Assembly (NCBI RefSeq): GCF_020443705.1 | Contig: NZ_JAIZZK010000005.1 | Location: forward strand, 62,001 to 126,000 | Length of the DNA stretch: 64,000 nucleotides | Source of the DNA: Clostridium algoriphilum | GTDB lineage: Bacteria > Bacillota > Clostridia > Clostridiales > Clostridiaceae | Direction: 5' to 3' | Shown here: positions 8,106 to 16,863 of the stretch, in pieces | How positions within the stretch are numbered: the first letter of the stretch is position 1 | Layout: each line of letters starts with the position of its first letter | Notes under the pieces: generated by a model | The model's input: only the letters and a program-made list of their open reading frames with translations | Database searches by the model: none | What the model was told of the DNA's origin: nothing | Made by a program: the position numbers and the translations under genes

Positions 8106-8828
8106 ATGAAGAAAAATTTAAGAACACTAATATTAACTTTAGGTATTTTAGCAACAACAGGAATAGGTTCAACGGTGTATGCTCAAGATGTTAACACCAC
8201 TAATTGCACAATTAAGGCAGGAGAAAGTATACAACAGATATGCGCTAAGTATGGGGTTAAAGCTTCAGATTGTTTAGTTGTTAAATCTCAGGTAAATACT
8301 CCTTGCAAGGCAACACCTGCAAAAGCGACACCTACAAAGGCGACACCTACAAAAGCAGCACCTGCAAAAGCGACACCTACAAAGACGGCAGCTACAAAAG
8401 CAGTGCCTACCAAGGCAACAACTGCACCAGCTACGACAGCAAATAACAAATTAGAAAAAGAAGTAGTAACATTAGTTAATAAGGAAAGAGCAAAACAAGG
8501 ACTAGCTTCTTTAAAAGATAATTCACAGCTTGCGAGTGTAGCTAGAACTAAGTCGCAGGATATGGTAGATAAAAACTATTTCGATCATACATCACCAACT
8601 TATGGCTCACCTTTTGATATGATGAAACACTTCGGTATTACATATACAGCAGCTGGTGAGAACATTGCAATGGGTCAACAAACCGCATCTTCAGTAATGA
8701 GTTCTTGGATGAATTCTCCAGGGCACAAAGCTAATATTTTAAGTAAGGATTTTACTGAAATAGGAGTTGGAATAGCAAAAGATAAAAGCGGAGCTATTTA
8801 TTGGACTCAAGAATTTATAGGAAAATAA
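8106..8828 (+). CDS. Secreted CAP-domain (SCP/PR-1-like) protein, YkwD type
   Basis: Exported protein (240 aa). A signal peptide (residues 1-26) ends near VYAQD. Residues 27-60 have a degenerate LysM-like look (IKAGESIQQICAKYGV). A low-complexity linker follows (about 62-108), built of repeated A/T-K-A-T/A-P units, which tolerates length change by slippage. The CAP domain fills 113-240 with the expected signatures: FDHTSP, GENIAMG, SPGHKANIL and WTQEFIG. YkwD-like CAP proteins are common at the surface of Bacillus and Clostridium and some are spore-associated, but the biochemical role is unknown. It stands alone with its own terminator; the ribosome binding site is AGGAAGGTGAGG. Confidence 0.88.
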   Translation: MKKNLRTLILTLGILATTGIGSTVYAQDVNTTNCTIKAGESIQQICAKYGVKASDCLVVKSQVNTPCKATPAKATPTKATPTKAAPAKATPTKTAATKAVPTKATTAPATTANNKLEKEVVTLVNKERAKQGLASLKDNSQLASVARTKSQDMVDKNYFDHTSPTYGSPFDMMKHFGITYTAAGENIAMGQQTASSVMSSWMNSPGHKANILSKDFTEIGVGIAKDKSGAIYWTQEFIGK

Positions 8829-8841
8829 ATAATCGAGTATT

Positions 8842-8894
8842 AATCTGTGTTTCTAAGTATTGGGTTTTCCAATATAAGAGACACAGATTTTTTT
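8842..8894 (+). terminator. Intrinsic terminator after the CAP gene
   Basis: AATCTGTGTTTCT pairs with AGAGACACAGATT across a 22-base loop that itself contains a small hairpin (TTGGG...CCAA); seven T follow. Confidence 0.75.
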
Positions 8895-9026
8895 GTGTTA
8901 AAAACTAATTTAATTGGATAGTAATAGATGTTATCTATAGAAAAATTTGCATTAAGTTAATATAATAATGTATAAAATGTATGTTACACTTAGAAATACG
9001 ATATGAGAAAGTGAAGTGAAGATGTA

Positions 9027-9488
9027 ATGAAATCAATGAGAAGAGTTGAAAGGCAAATGAGTGAGGTGGAAGCCCTTGAACTTTTAGCAACGAGCGAATA
9101 TGGTATATTTGCTACCTGCACAGAGGAAAATCAACCTTATGGAGTACCATTAAGTTATGTGCTTATAGACAGAAAAATATATTTACATTGCGCAAGAGTC
9201 GGAACTAAACTAGATAATATTATTCTAAACAATAAGGTTAGTTTTACAGTCGTTGGTAAAACAAAGATTTTACAAGATGAATTTAGTACAGAGTATGAAA
9301 GTGTCATAGTATTTGGACGCACAACATTTCTAAAGGACGAAGAAAAAGATAAGCCTCTAATGGAGTTTATAAGAAAATATAGTCCTGAATTTATAGAAGA
9401 GGGACGGATATATATAGATAAAGCTAAGGTAAAAACTACATTGATTAAAATAGAAATATGTAGTTTAAGTGGAAAGCATAGGGTATAA
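9027..9488 (+). CDS. Pyridoxamine 5'-phosphate oxidase-like flavin protein (NimA family)
   Basis: A 153-aa split-barrel protein. MRRVERQMSEVEALELL at the start, GIFATCTEENQPYGVPLSYV (residues about 27-46) and the IYLHCARVGTKLDNI strand are the pattern of the NimA/5-nitroimidazole-resistance-like group, which binds FMN or related cofactor. Activity cannot be deduced; members range from nitroreductases to heme-binding proteins. The ribosome binding site is weak (GAAGTGAAG). No terminator separates it clearly from the CPBP protease gene 44 bp downstream, so the two may be co-transcribed. Confidence 0.82.
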   Translation: MKSMRRVERQMSEVEALELLATSEYGIFATCTEENQPYGVPLSYVLIDRKIYLHCARVGTKLDNIILNNKVSFTVVGKTKILQDEFSTEYESVIVFGRTTFLKDEEKDKPLMEFIRKYSPEFIEEGRIYIDKAKVKTTLIKIEICSLSGKHRV

Positions 9489-9532
9489 ATAATACGTATA
9501 TGCGTATAAATATAAATAGAAAGTGTGATTAA

Positions 9533-10375
9533 ATGGAATTCTTAGAAAACTTAGAAAATGGAAGCACAAATATTAAAAAAATGGGAATTGTTAAAGCTCT
9601 ATTTGTAATGTTTCTATCAATTTTATTGGAAGTATTTGGTCAAGTACCAGAAGAGATTACAGATTTATTCTCTGGGAAATATGAAAAAGCACTCCCCTAT
9701 GTAATTTTTGTTTTTGGTGTATTGGTTAAATATTATGTTGTTATCATTTTACTTAAATGGCTTAGCAATAAAGAAATTGAACAAAAACCTAGATATTACT
9801 TAAATCTTGCAAGTTTTCTCAATGCAACACTTATGGTTATAGCCTTTCGTATAATATTTGATAACAGTTTAACTTTGTGGATAGGTTCAATATCTATACC
9901 AAATATTATCAATGAAGGATTTAATGAGTTTCGTGTTTCGTCAATTATATCTATATTTAGTGTTATGATTGTAGCACCTATATATGAAGAAATTATTTTC
10001 AGAGGAATATTGTTAAGAGGAATGGCTAAAAAAATTAATCCTAATATAGCAATTGTAGTATCTGCATTATTGTTTGCAATAGTGCATATAAATATTCCTC
10101 AAGGTATAAATGCATTTTTTCTAGGACTTGTTCTTGGATTTATATATTTAAAATCAGGATCAATTTATTTAAGTGTGTTTTCACATTTCGTAAATAACCT
10201 TATGGCACTTTCGGTTTCTTCGTTTTTTTCATCAATAGGAGGAAAGTATGCTATTGGAATTCACGGAATGTATTTAATTATAGGAGTTATATTTTTAGTC
10301 ATAGCTTTCAGTGGACATAATCAAAACAAAATTAAGAATAAATCCGATATATATAAAGAATTTATGGAAATTTAA
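9533..10375 (+). CDS. CPBP-family intramembrane glutamic protease
   Basis: Multi-pass membrane protein (280 aa, about 7-8 hydrophobic segments). The catalytic signature EEIIFRGILLRG (EExxxR, about residues 151-162) sits after APIY, then a conserved HINIPQGINAFFLG helix with the second-motif histidine and a final FSHFVNN with another. This is the CAAX-protease/bacteriocin-processing (Abi) family. Functions in Firmicutes include peptide maturation and immunity; no bacteriocin gene is adjacent, so the substrate is unknown. A strong bidirectional terminator follows. Confidence 0.9.
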   Translation: MEFLENLENGSTNIKKMGIVKALFVMFLSILLEVFGQVPEEITDLFSGKYEKALPYVIFVFGVLVKYYVVIILLKWLSNKEIEQKPRYYLNLASFLNATLMVIAFRIIFDNSLTLWIGSISIPNIINEGFNEFRVSSIISIFSVMIVAPIYEEIIFRGILLRGMAKKINPNIAIVVSALLFAIVHINIPQGINAFFLGLVLGFIYLKSGSIYLSVFSHFVNNLMALSVSSFFSSIGGKYAIGIHGMYLIIGVIFLVIAFSGHNQNKIKNKSDIYKEFMEI

Positions 10376-10426
10376 ATATTATTAACTAGAAATGTAAAAT
10401 GTATTAAATATAATTTTATAAGTACA

Positions 10427-10468
10427 TAAAAAACCTCTAACATATTTATATGTTAGAGGTTTTTTAAT
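10427..10468. terminator. Bidirectional terminator between CPBP gene and CotF-like gene
   Basis: AAAAAACCTCTAACATA pairs with TATGTTAGAGGTTTTTT; A-run and T-run flank the stem, so it serves both convergent genes. Confidence 0.88.
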
Positions 10469-10481
10469 ATAATAAAGATAA

Positions 10482-10754
10482 TTATCTTAATTCATTCATT
10501 AGTTGGTTAGCTTCATTTTTTAATTGTTGCACTTCGTTATCTGCAGCATCTTTTGTAGGATACCAGCCCTTTTGTTTCATAGCATCAAATATCATATATT
10601 GTATATTTTGATTATTTTTAAAATTATCAATTAATACGTTTCTTAAATTTGCGCAAGAAGATTCGGTTATCCCTGTACTGTACGCTGTAATAGATTGTTT
10701 CTCAGTAGCAAGCAAATCCTGCATTAAATCTTTTTCAGTCATTCCTGTATTCAT
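10482..10754 (-). CDS. Spore coat protein, CotF family
   Basis: A 90-aa, all-helical protein of the Coat_F family: TEKDLMQDLLATEKQSITAY at the start and KGWYPTKDA near residue 72 are the family's signatures. It is expected in the spore coat and may be a structural component. The start is the ATG at 10752-10754: an in-frame ATG 15 bases upstream overlaps the ribosome binding site GGAGGG, which lies at the right distance only for the downstream ATG. It follows the small gene at 10777-10986 by about 20 bp, forming a two-gene coat operon. Confidence 0.85.
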   Translation of the reverse strand: MNTGMTEKDLMQDLLATEKQSITAYSTGITESSCANLRNVLIDNFKNNQNIQYMIFDAMKQKGWYPTKDAADNEVQQLKNEANQLMNELR

Positions 10755-10776
10755 GTAATATCCCTCCATTTATATT

Positions 10777-10986
10777 TTATTTGTGAGAATCAAGGTAAGT
10801 TTTTAATGTATTAAAATTCTGTTTATGAGTTTGACTAGCTTCATTGCAAAGATTCTTTAAATTCTGATCTGCGCATTGTGAACCATATTCATTAAATTTT
10901 TTGTTAAGCAATGACTCATACCCTAATTGATCTTTAATTACTTTTAAGTTGTTACTTTCTAATTGTTTGTTTTCATTATTCATCAT
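10777..10986 (-). CDS. Small CotF-like coat-associated protein
   Basis: A 69-aa helical protein (YESLLNKKFNEYGSQC, ASQTHKQNFNTLKTYL). Clostridial CotF-type coat genes are often preceded by such a short partner that resembles the first helices of the family. Function is unknown beyond the likely coat link. Three in-frame ATGs lie close to GGAGGT; the first is only about 2 bases away, so I place the start at the second (10984-10986). First gene of the pair with the CotF gene. Confidence 0.7.
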   Translation of the reverse strand: MMNNENKQLESNNLKVIKDQLGYESLLNKKFNEYGSQCADQNLKNLCNEASQTHKQNFNTLKTYLDSHK

Positions 10987-11273
10987 ATCCATTACCTCCA
11001 GTCTTTTTTAAAATATCACAAGAGTATTATCTACTTTTTACATTAGAAATATGAGTGGTAAAATAATGAAAATAAAACATATAATTAAAATATACCTTAC
11101 ACATAATTATTTAATGTTAAAATAAAAAAAGTTGGGCAAAATTAATTATAAACAGGTTTTTATAGCTAAATGGTAAAATTTAAGAAAACTTTAAGGTAAT
11201 ATTAATCAATACTTAATAAAAATAGAGTACAATAAATGTATTAACAAGGTTATATTAGATAGGAGTGACTATT

Positions 11274-12305
11274 ATGCCTACTATAAATATGCTATCATCA
11301 GCAGATAAAATCAAAGGTCAAGGGGTAGGTTCAGCTTACTTAGAGCAAGTAAATCTAGTCCAAAATGGATTAGATAAAGAATATAAAGTAGTAATAAATA
11401 AAAGAGCAAGAACCGAAATAATGCATTATCATACTATTGACTTCAAGCATTATTTAAGTATACCTTTTGCTAAGAGAAAAGGTGTAACTGTGGGGTATGT
11501 ACATTTTTTGCCAGAAACTATTGAAGGTAGTATTAAGTTGCCTAGATTTATTGAAAAGATTTTTTATAAATATATCATAAGTTTTTATAACGGTATGGAT
11601 TATTTAGTTACTGTTAATCCTAACTTTATACCTAAGCTTGAGGCATACAATATTGATAAAAAGAAAATCACGTATATTCCTAATTATGTTTCAAGTGAAA
11701 AATTTTATAATATCACTAATGAGGATAAACTTATTGCAAAACAAAAACTTAATATTGCAAAGAATTCTTTTGTTGTTCTTGGAGTAGGTCAGATACAAAC
11801 AAGGAAAGGCGTCATTGATTTTATTAATATAGCAAAAAAGCTTCCTGAAGTACAATTTATTTGGGCTGGTGGTTTTTCTTTTGGGAATATTACTGATGGA
11901 TACAAAGAATTAAAAAACGAAATGGATAATGCACCAAAAAATATATTATTTACAGGGATAGTTGACAGAGATTTGATGAATGATATATATAATGTATCAG
12001 ATGTTTTATTCATGCCATCTTACAACGAGCTTTTTCCTATGTCAATACTCGAAGCAATGAATACCTACACTCCGATATTATTAAGGGATTTAGAACTATA
12101 TGAGGATATACTATTTGATTATTACTTGAAAGAGCATGATAATGAAGGATTTATAAGTGCAATAAAAAAACTAAAAAATGATTCGAGTTATTATGAGAAT
12201 GCTAAAAACAAAGCTATAAGAGGACATAATTTCTATTCAAAAGAGAGTGTACTTGATATGTGGAAAATATTTTACAAAAAGGTTTGGAGAATAAAGGGCA
12301 GGTAA
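11274..12305 (+). CDS. GT4 glycosyltransferase, LafB/BgsA-like (glycolipid synthesis)
   Basis: A 343-aa retaining glycosyltransferase of family 4. The N-terminus (INMLSSADKIKGQGVGSAYL) and GYVHFLPETIEGS segment match the LafB/BgsA group of Firmicutes, which adds the second sugar to glucosyl-diacylglycerol, the lipid anchor of lipoteichoic acid. The donor-binding C-terminal domain has GVGQIQTRKGV and FMPSYNELFPMSILEAM with the conserved glutamates. Acts at the inner face of the membrane. The ATG at 11274 is chosen because AGGAGTG lies 7-8 bases upstream; an in-frame GTG at 11265 overlaps that site. It starts a cluster with a flippase-like protein (4 bases downstream) and a second GT4 enzyme, so the three probably make and move one glycolipid. 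Confidence 0.8.
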   Translation: MPTINMLSSADKIKGQGVGSAYLEQVNLVQNGLDKEYKVVINKRARTEIMHYHTIDFKHYLSIPFAKRKGVTVGYVHFLPETIEGSIKLPRFIEKIFYKYIISFYNGMDYLVTVNPNFIPKLEAYNIDKKKITYIPNYVSSEKFYNITNEDKLIAKQKLNIAKNSFVVLGVGQIQTRKGVIDFINIAKKLPEVQFIWAGGFSFGNITDGYKELKNEMDNAPKNILFTGIVDRDLMNDIYNVSDVLFMPSYNELFPMSILEAMNTYTPILLRDLELYEDILFDYYLKEHDNEGFISAIKKLKNDSSYYENAKNKAIRGHNFYSKESVLDMWKIFYKKVWRIKGR

Positions 12306-12309
12306 ATTA

Positions 12310-13299
12310 ATGAAAAATTATAAACTTAATTTTTTTATAGGAATTGGTTCTGGGATTATATTTATTTTGCTCATTATATTGTCGCACGGTTGGGTGGATT
12401 TAATTCATCAAATAAAAAATTTGCAAATTCGATGGATAATTGCAGCAATATTTTCAATGGTGTTGTATTGGATATTTGAAGCCAAAACATTGCAAAGTAT
12501 TATTTTTTTAATTAAAAAAGACTATAAATTTAAAAAAGCATTTAAAGTTACTATGATAGGACAGTATTTTAATTCAATTACACCATTTGCATCTGGTGGC
12601 CAGCCAATGCAGTTATATGCACTTACAAAACAAGGACTTGGGGCAGGTAATTCAGGGTCGGCACTTATGATTAAATTTATTATCTATCAAACAATATTAA
12701 CTATTTACTCATTAATTCTTATATTCTGGAAAGCTAGTTTTTTTAAAAGTAAGATGAGCAACTTGTTTTATTTAATAGGGATAGGATTTATAGTTAATGC
12801 AAGTATAATTATATTCCTTGTTATATTTTCTAAATATCGTAAATTAACACATAAATTAATATTAGTTTTATCTAAGATATTAGGGAAATTTAAATTAGTA
12901 AAAGATACAAACAAAATTCAAACGCATATTAATAATAATTTGGATCAGTTTCATGATAATATGGAGATAGTAAAACACAGTAAACGATTGTTAATTAAAC
13001 CTGTTTGTTATACAACATTTCAATTAACCATAATTTTTATTATCCCTTATTTTATTTATCTTAGTTTTGGTATGAGTTATGCTAACATAGGTAGCATGAT
13101 AGCTGGAACTGCATTTGTAATGATGTTAACAGCGTTTATACCATTGCCTGGTGCCGTTGGTGGAGCAGAGGGGGCATTCTATATGTTTTTTAGTTTGTTT
13201 TTCGCATCTAATAATATAATGGCTGCTATATTATTATGGAGATTAATTACATTTTACTCCTGTATAATCTTTGGTTTTTATGCGTTTATGAAAGATTAA
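12310..13299 (+). CDS. Flippase-like integral membrane protein (LPG_synthase_TM/UPF0104)
   Basis: A 329-aa protein with about eight membrane segments. TPFASGGQPMQLYAL (about residues 93-107) and the late PLPGAVGGAEGAFY motif (about 277-290) are the signature of the lysylphosphatidylglycerol-synthase transmembrane/AglD-type family, which is related to the flippase half of MprF. Its position between two diacylglycerol glycosyltransferases suggests translocation of, or scaffolding for, the glycolipid; in Listeria a membrane gene (lafC) similarly neighbours lafA-lafB. The start follows the upstream stop by 4 bases, implying translational coupling. Confidence 0.83.
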   Translation: MKNYKLNFFIGIGSGIIFILLIILSHGWVDLIHQIKNLQIRWIIAAIFSMVLYWIFEAKTLQSIIFLIKKDYKFKKAFKVTMIGQYFNSITPFASGGQPMQLYALTKQGLGAGNSGSALMIKFIIYQTILTIYSLILIFWKASFFKSKMSNLFYLIGIGFIVNASIIIFLVIFSKYRKLTHKLILVLSKILGKFKLVKDTNKIQTHINNNLDQFHDNMEIVKHSKRLLIKPVCYTTFQLTIIFIIPYFIYLSFGMSYANIGSMIAGTAFVMMLTAFIPLPGAVGGAEGAFYMFFSLFFASNNIMAAILLWRLITFYSCIIFGFYAFMKD

Positions 13300-13366
13300 G
13301 GGAAATAATAATGCATATTAAATAGAGAATTTTTAAATAAATTATAGTATTTAAAGGGGAATGATT

Positions 13367-14551
13367 ATGAATATTGGAATTTTTAGTGATACTTATTATC
13401 CGCAAGTGAGTGGGGTAGTTACGTCAACTATGATACTAAGAAATGAGTTAATCAGACTTGGGCATAATGTAACCATCATTACAGTTACACACCCGGATGT
13501 AGAGGAGCAGGAAGGCATCATTAGATTGCCTAGCATACCGTTCTTCTTTTTACCTTCTCAAAGAGTTGGGATGATATATTCACATAAAATTATGAATAAA
13601 ATAAAAAAACTAGACCTAGATATAATACACACACAAACAGAATTCAGCATAGGTATATTTGGAAGAATTGTTGCAAAAAGGTTAGATATTCCTGTTGTTC
13701 ACACTTATCATACTATGTACGAGGATTATATTCATTATGTATCACGTGGTATAATGCTTAAGCCTGCTTCTCAATTTGCAAAGAAGGTAAGTAAACTATA
13801 TTGTAGAGATTGTAGTGCGATAATAGTACCAACAATAAAAGTAAAAGAGGCATTAGAGCAATATGGTTTAAGAAGACATATAGATGTAATACCTACAGGG
13901 GTTAATATTGAACCATTCGAAAGAAGTAATTATGATGAACAACTTATCAAAAATGAGAAGAAATCTTTTGGAATAAATGAAAATGAACCAGTGATATTGT
14001 TTATTGGGCGTATTGCAAAAGAAAAAAGCATAGATGTAATTATAAATAGTATGAGTGAATTAACAAAAAAAATAGCGAATTGTAAATTGCTCATTGTAGG
14101 TGATGGCCCTGAACGTGAAAATCTAGAAGTGTTAACTAAAGAGCTAGGAATTTCAGAGTCTGTTGTGTTTGCGGGTGAGAAACCCTGGGCGGATATAGGC
14201 AAATATTATCAAATGGGAGATGTGTTTGTAGGGGCATCACTTACTGAAACCCAAGGTTTAACATTTGCTGAAGCTATGGCAGCACAAGTTCCTGTGGTGG
14301 CCAAATATGATAAAAATTTAGATGGTATAATAAATGACAAAATTAATGGAAGAGTTTTTTATAATGATGAAGATTTAGCTGGAATATTATTCGGCATCTT
14401 AAGGGATAAAGACGGGCGCGATCTTATGGTAAAAAATGCTTACAATGGAATAGAACCATTATCATCTAAGTGTTTTGGAGAAAATGTTGAAAAAATCTAT
14501 ATGGAAGTTGAAAAACAAAATTATATGTTAGCAAATCAAAAAGTAACGTAA
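13367..14551 (+). CDS. GT4 glycosyltransferase, LafA/BgsB-like (monoglucosyl-diacylglycerol synthase type)
   Basis: A 394-aa GT4 enzyme. MNIGIFSDTYYPQVSGVVTS is the typical start of the diacylglycerol glucosyltransferase group (LafA, BgsB, alMGS), HTYHTMYEDYIHY follows near 110, then FIGRIAKEKSID and the ASLTETQGLTFAEAMA donor-site segment. It would transfer the first sugar to diacylglycerol. The start is the ATG at 13367, because AAAGGGGA abuts an in-frame ATG at 13361 but lies 6 bases from this one. Third gene of the glycolipid cluster, followed by a terminator. Sugar specificity cannot be read from the sequence. Confidence 0.82.
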   Translation: MNIGIFSDTYYPQVSGVVTSTMILRNELIRLGHNVTIITVTHPDVEEQEGIIRLPSIPFFFLPSQRVGMIYSHKIMNKIKKLDLDIIHTQTEFSIGIFGRIVAKRLDIPVVHTYHTMYEDYIHYVSRGIMLKPASQFAKKVSKLYCRDCSAIIVPTIKVKEALEQYGLRRHIDVIPTGVNIEPFERSNYDEQLIKNEKKSFGINENEPVILFIGRIAKEKSIDVIINSMSELTKKIANCKLLIVGDGPERENLEVLTKELGISESVVFAGEKPWADIGKYYQMGDVFVGASLTETQGLTFAEAMAAQVPVVAKYDKNLDGIINDKINGRVFYNDEDLAGILFGILRDKDGRDLMVKNAYNGIEPLSSKCFGENVEKIYMEVEKQNYMLANQKVT

Positions 14552-14562
14552 TTAATTTATGA

Positions 14563-14596
14563 GAAGAGAGTTGTAAAAACAATTATCTTCTTTTTA
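14563..14596 (+). terminator. Intrinsic terminator after the glycolipid cluster
   Basis: GAAGAGAGTTGT pairs with ACAATTATCTTC (two mismatch or wobble positions) over AAAA, followed by a T-run. Confidence 0.65.
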
Positions 14597-14682
14597 TTTT
14601 AATTTTTTTTATATATATTTATTTTATAATTTTTATTTATTTGGTACAATTAAATAAATACAAAAGAAATGGAGTAGATGAA

Positions 14683-15972
14683 ATGAAAATACTATATTAT
14701 GATTGTTTTTCTGGTATTAGTGGTGACATGAATTTAGGAGCATTACTAGATTTAGGTATAGATAAGAAGTATTTAATTGACGAATTAATCAAACTAAATT
14801 TAGATGGATATGAAATAAAAGTATCAAGAGGGATAAGAAAAGGAATAGAGGGTACTAAGGTAGATGTAGTTTTACTGGATCATCAGCATGATGAAGGTGT
14901 TCCTCATCATGAACATAATCACGATGAGGATGAAGCTGCGCACTTTCATGAAGATGATAACCATAGCAATCATCAGCATCGAAATCTTAAAGATATAAAA
15001 GAGATTGTAGAGGTCAGTGATTTAAGCTTAAAAGTAAAAGAACTAAGTATGAAAATGTTTATGAAAATCGCTCTAGCTGAGTCAAAGGTTCATGGAAAGC
15101 CATTATATGAAATTCATTTTCATGAGGTAGGAGCTGTAGACTCCATTGTAGATATAGTAGGGGCTGCTATTTGTTTGGATTATTTAAGTGTTGATAAGAT
15201 AATGAGCTCGTCAGTTGAACTCGGTGGTGGGTTCGTTAAGTGTGCTCATGGACTTATACCAGTGCCAGCACCTGCTACTGTCGAAATATTAAAGGGAATT
15301 CCAGTAAAACTTGGAGCGGTTCTCTTTGAAACCACAACACCTACAGGAGCAGCAATTCTCGCAGCAAATGTGGTTGAATTTAAAGATAACAATAATTTTA
15401 TAATAAATAAAATAGGATATGGCATAGGTAATAGAGATACTGAAATCCCTAATGTACTAAGAGTTATGTTAGTAGAACAAGAAAATAAGGAAGTGAAATA
15501 TATAAATAAATTGGAAGGAGTATATAAAGCCAAAGATGTTAATGAAATATTTGAGCATATTATTGAATGCAATATAGATGATATGAATTCAGAATTATAT
15601 GAATTCATCATTGATAAGCTTTTTAATGAGGGAGCCTTGGATGTATATTTAACTCCAATTATTATGAAAAAAGGAAGACCAAGTATAAAAGTAAGTGTTT
15701 TGTGTAAGGATGAAAAAGTGGATAAGATAAAAGAAATTTTATTTAGAGAAACTACTACATTTGGTATTAGAAGTTTTAATGTTAATAAGACAAAACTTCA
15801 AAGAAAGTTTATTAAAGTAAGTACTAGTTATGGTGAAGTTACAGTCAAAGAAGCTTACTATAAAGGTGAAAAAATAAAAAGTAAATTGGAGTACGAAGAA
15901 TGTAAGAAGATAGCTCAAAGTTTAGGATTTCCTATAAGTAAGGTATATAATCAATTAAAAAACGAAATATAA
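14683..15972 (+). CDS. larC: Nickel-pincer cofactor nickel insertase LarC
   Basis: LarC (429 aa) inserts nickel into the pyridinium bis-thiocarboxylate precursor to make the nickel-pincer nucleotide used by lactate racemase LarA and related epimerases. Signatures are YYDCFSGISGDMNLGALLDLG at the start, a histidine-rich linker at about 69-105 (many HxH and DH pairs, likely nickel-binding), EIHFHEVGAVDSIVDIVG and TTPTGAAIL in the first half, and ECNIDDMNSELYEF and KKGRP in the C-terminal half. In several bacteria the two halves are joined only by programmed frameshifting; here they are one continuous frame. The ATG follows GGAG at 14671; an in-frame TTG at 14641 has no ribosome binding site. 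larB follows 52 bp downstream. Neither larA nor larE lies in the window. Confidence 0.93.
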   Translation: MKILYYDCFSGISGDMNLGALLDLGIDKKYLIDELIKLNLDGYEIKVSRGIRKGIEGTKVDVVLLDHQHDEGVPHHEHNHDEDEAAHFHEDDNHSNHQHRNLKDIKEIVEVSDLSLKVKELSMKMFMKIALAESKVHGKPLYEIHFHEVGAVDSIVDIVGAAICLDYLSVDKIMSSSVELGGGFVKCAHGLIPVPAPATVEILKGIPVKLGAVLFETTTPTGAAILAANVVEFKDNNNFIINKIGYGIGNRDTEIPNVLRVMLVEQENKEVKYINKLEGVYKAKDVNEIFEHIIECNIDDMNSELYEFIIDKLFNEGALDVYLTPIIMKKGRPSIKVSVLCKDEKVDKIKEILFRETTTFGIRSFNVNKTKLQRKFIKVSTSYGEVTVKEAYYKGEKIKSKLEYEECKKIAQSLGFPISKVYNQLKNEI

Positions 15973-16024
15973 ATTAGGTTTGTATGCTACAAAATAAACG
16001 TAAAGATAAAAAAGGTGGGTATAT

Positions 16025-16771
16025 ATGAATTCAAAAGAAATGAAAATATTTCTTAAATCTATTAAAAATGGTGATATATCCATTGAAGATGGTATGGATA
16101 AATTAAAAGATTTCTCCTATTCAGATTTAGGATTTGCAAAAATAGATAATCATAGAGAACTTAGAGTTGGCTACCCAGAGGTTATATATTGTGAAGGTAA
16201 AACTGTGGAGCAGATAAAGGACATTGTTAGTTTAATGATTACTAAGGATGTAAACATTCTTGGAACAAGGGCATCTGGGGAAATGTATGACGGGGTAAGG
16301 CAGGTCTGTGATGATGCCGAGTACAATGAACTTGCGAGAACAATTGTAATTAAGAGGAAGGACGTTGAAATTCAAAGTACTTATATCGCATTAGTAACAG
16401 GAGGAACTTCTGATATACCGGTTGCAGAAGAAGCTGCAATTACTGCAGAAATTTTTGGGAACAAGGTCGAAAGGATTTATGATGTGGGAGTAGCAGGCAT
16501 ACATAGGTTATTTGAGAACCTAGATGTTATAAGGCGTGCTAGGGTAGTAATTACAGTGGCGGGAATGGAAGGTGCTTTAACAAGCGTTGTCGGAGGATTA
16601 GTTGATAAACCAGTTATTGCTGTTCCGACAAGTGTAGGATATGGAGCTAGCTTTAAAGGGCTTGCTGCACTTTTAAGTATGTTAAATAGTTGTTCTAGTG
16701 GAGTTAGTGTTGTTAATATTGACAACGGCTTTGGAGCAGGATATTTAGCAAGCATAATTAATAAATTATAA
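16025..16771 (+). CDS. larB: Pyridinium-3,5-biscarboxylic acid mononucleotide synthase LarB
   Basis: LarB (248 aa) carboxylates and hydrolyses nicotinic acid adenine dinucleotide, the first step of nickel-pincer cofactor synthesis. The C-terminal 130 residues form an AIR carboxylase (PurE)-like domain: VTGGTSDIPVAEEA, YDVGVAGIHRL and VVGGLVDKPVIAVPTSVGYG. The N-terminal region with YPEVIYCEGKTVEQ is LarB-specific and separates it from PurE. The ribosome binding site is AAAGGTGGG. It forms a pair with larC; the LarE sulfur transferase must be encoded elsewhere if the cofactor is made. A heptamer repeat overlaps its last codons. Confidence 0.92.
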   Translation: MNSKEMKIFLKSIKNGDISIEDGMDKLKDFSYSDLGFAKIDNHRELRVGYPEVIYCEGKTVEQIKDIVSLMITKDVNILGTRASGEMYDGVRQVCDDAEYNELARTIVIKRKDVEIQSTYIALVTGGTSDIPVAEEAAITAEIFGNKVERIYDVGVAGIHRLFENLDVIRRARVVITVAGMEGALTSVVGGLVDKPVIAVPTSVGYGASFKGLAALLSMLNSCSSGVSVVNIDNGFGAGYLASIINKL

Positions 16772-16804
16772 ATTATAAATTATAAATTATAAATTATAAA
16801 TTAA
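16763..16804. repeat. Heptamer AAATTAT tandem repeat, 5 full copies
   Basis: AAATTAT is repeated at 16763, 16770, 16777, 16784 and 16791, then degenerates. The first copy contains the last codons and stop of larB (AAA TTA TAA), so copy-number change would not alter the protein. Confidence 0.9.
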
Positions 16805-16809
16805 ATATT

Positions 16810-16847
16810 AAAGAAGGCTTGCATATTAATTATGCAAGCCTTCTTTA
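16810..16847. terminator. Bidirectional terminator between larB and GT4 gene
   Basis: AAAGAAGGCTTGCATA pairs perfectly with TATGCAAGCCTTCTTT over a 5-base loop, between convergent genes. Confidence 0.88.
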
Positions 16848-16863
16848 ATGTAAACTAATTATA

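Noticed and set aside
8281-8440. Repetitive A/T-K-A-T-P linker as a CRISPR or minisatellite array
   Set aside because: It is in frame inside the CAP gene and codes a normal surface-protein linker.
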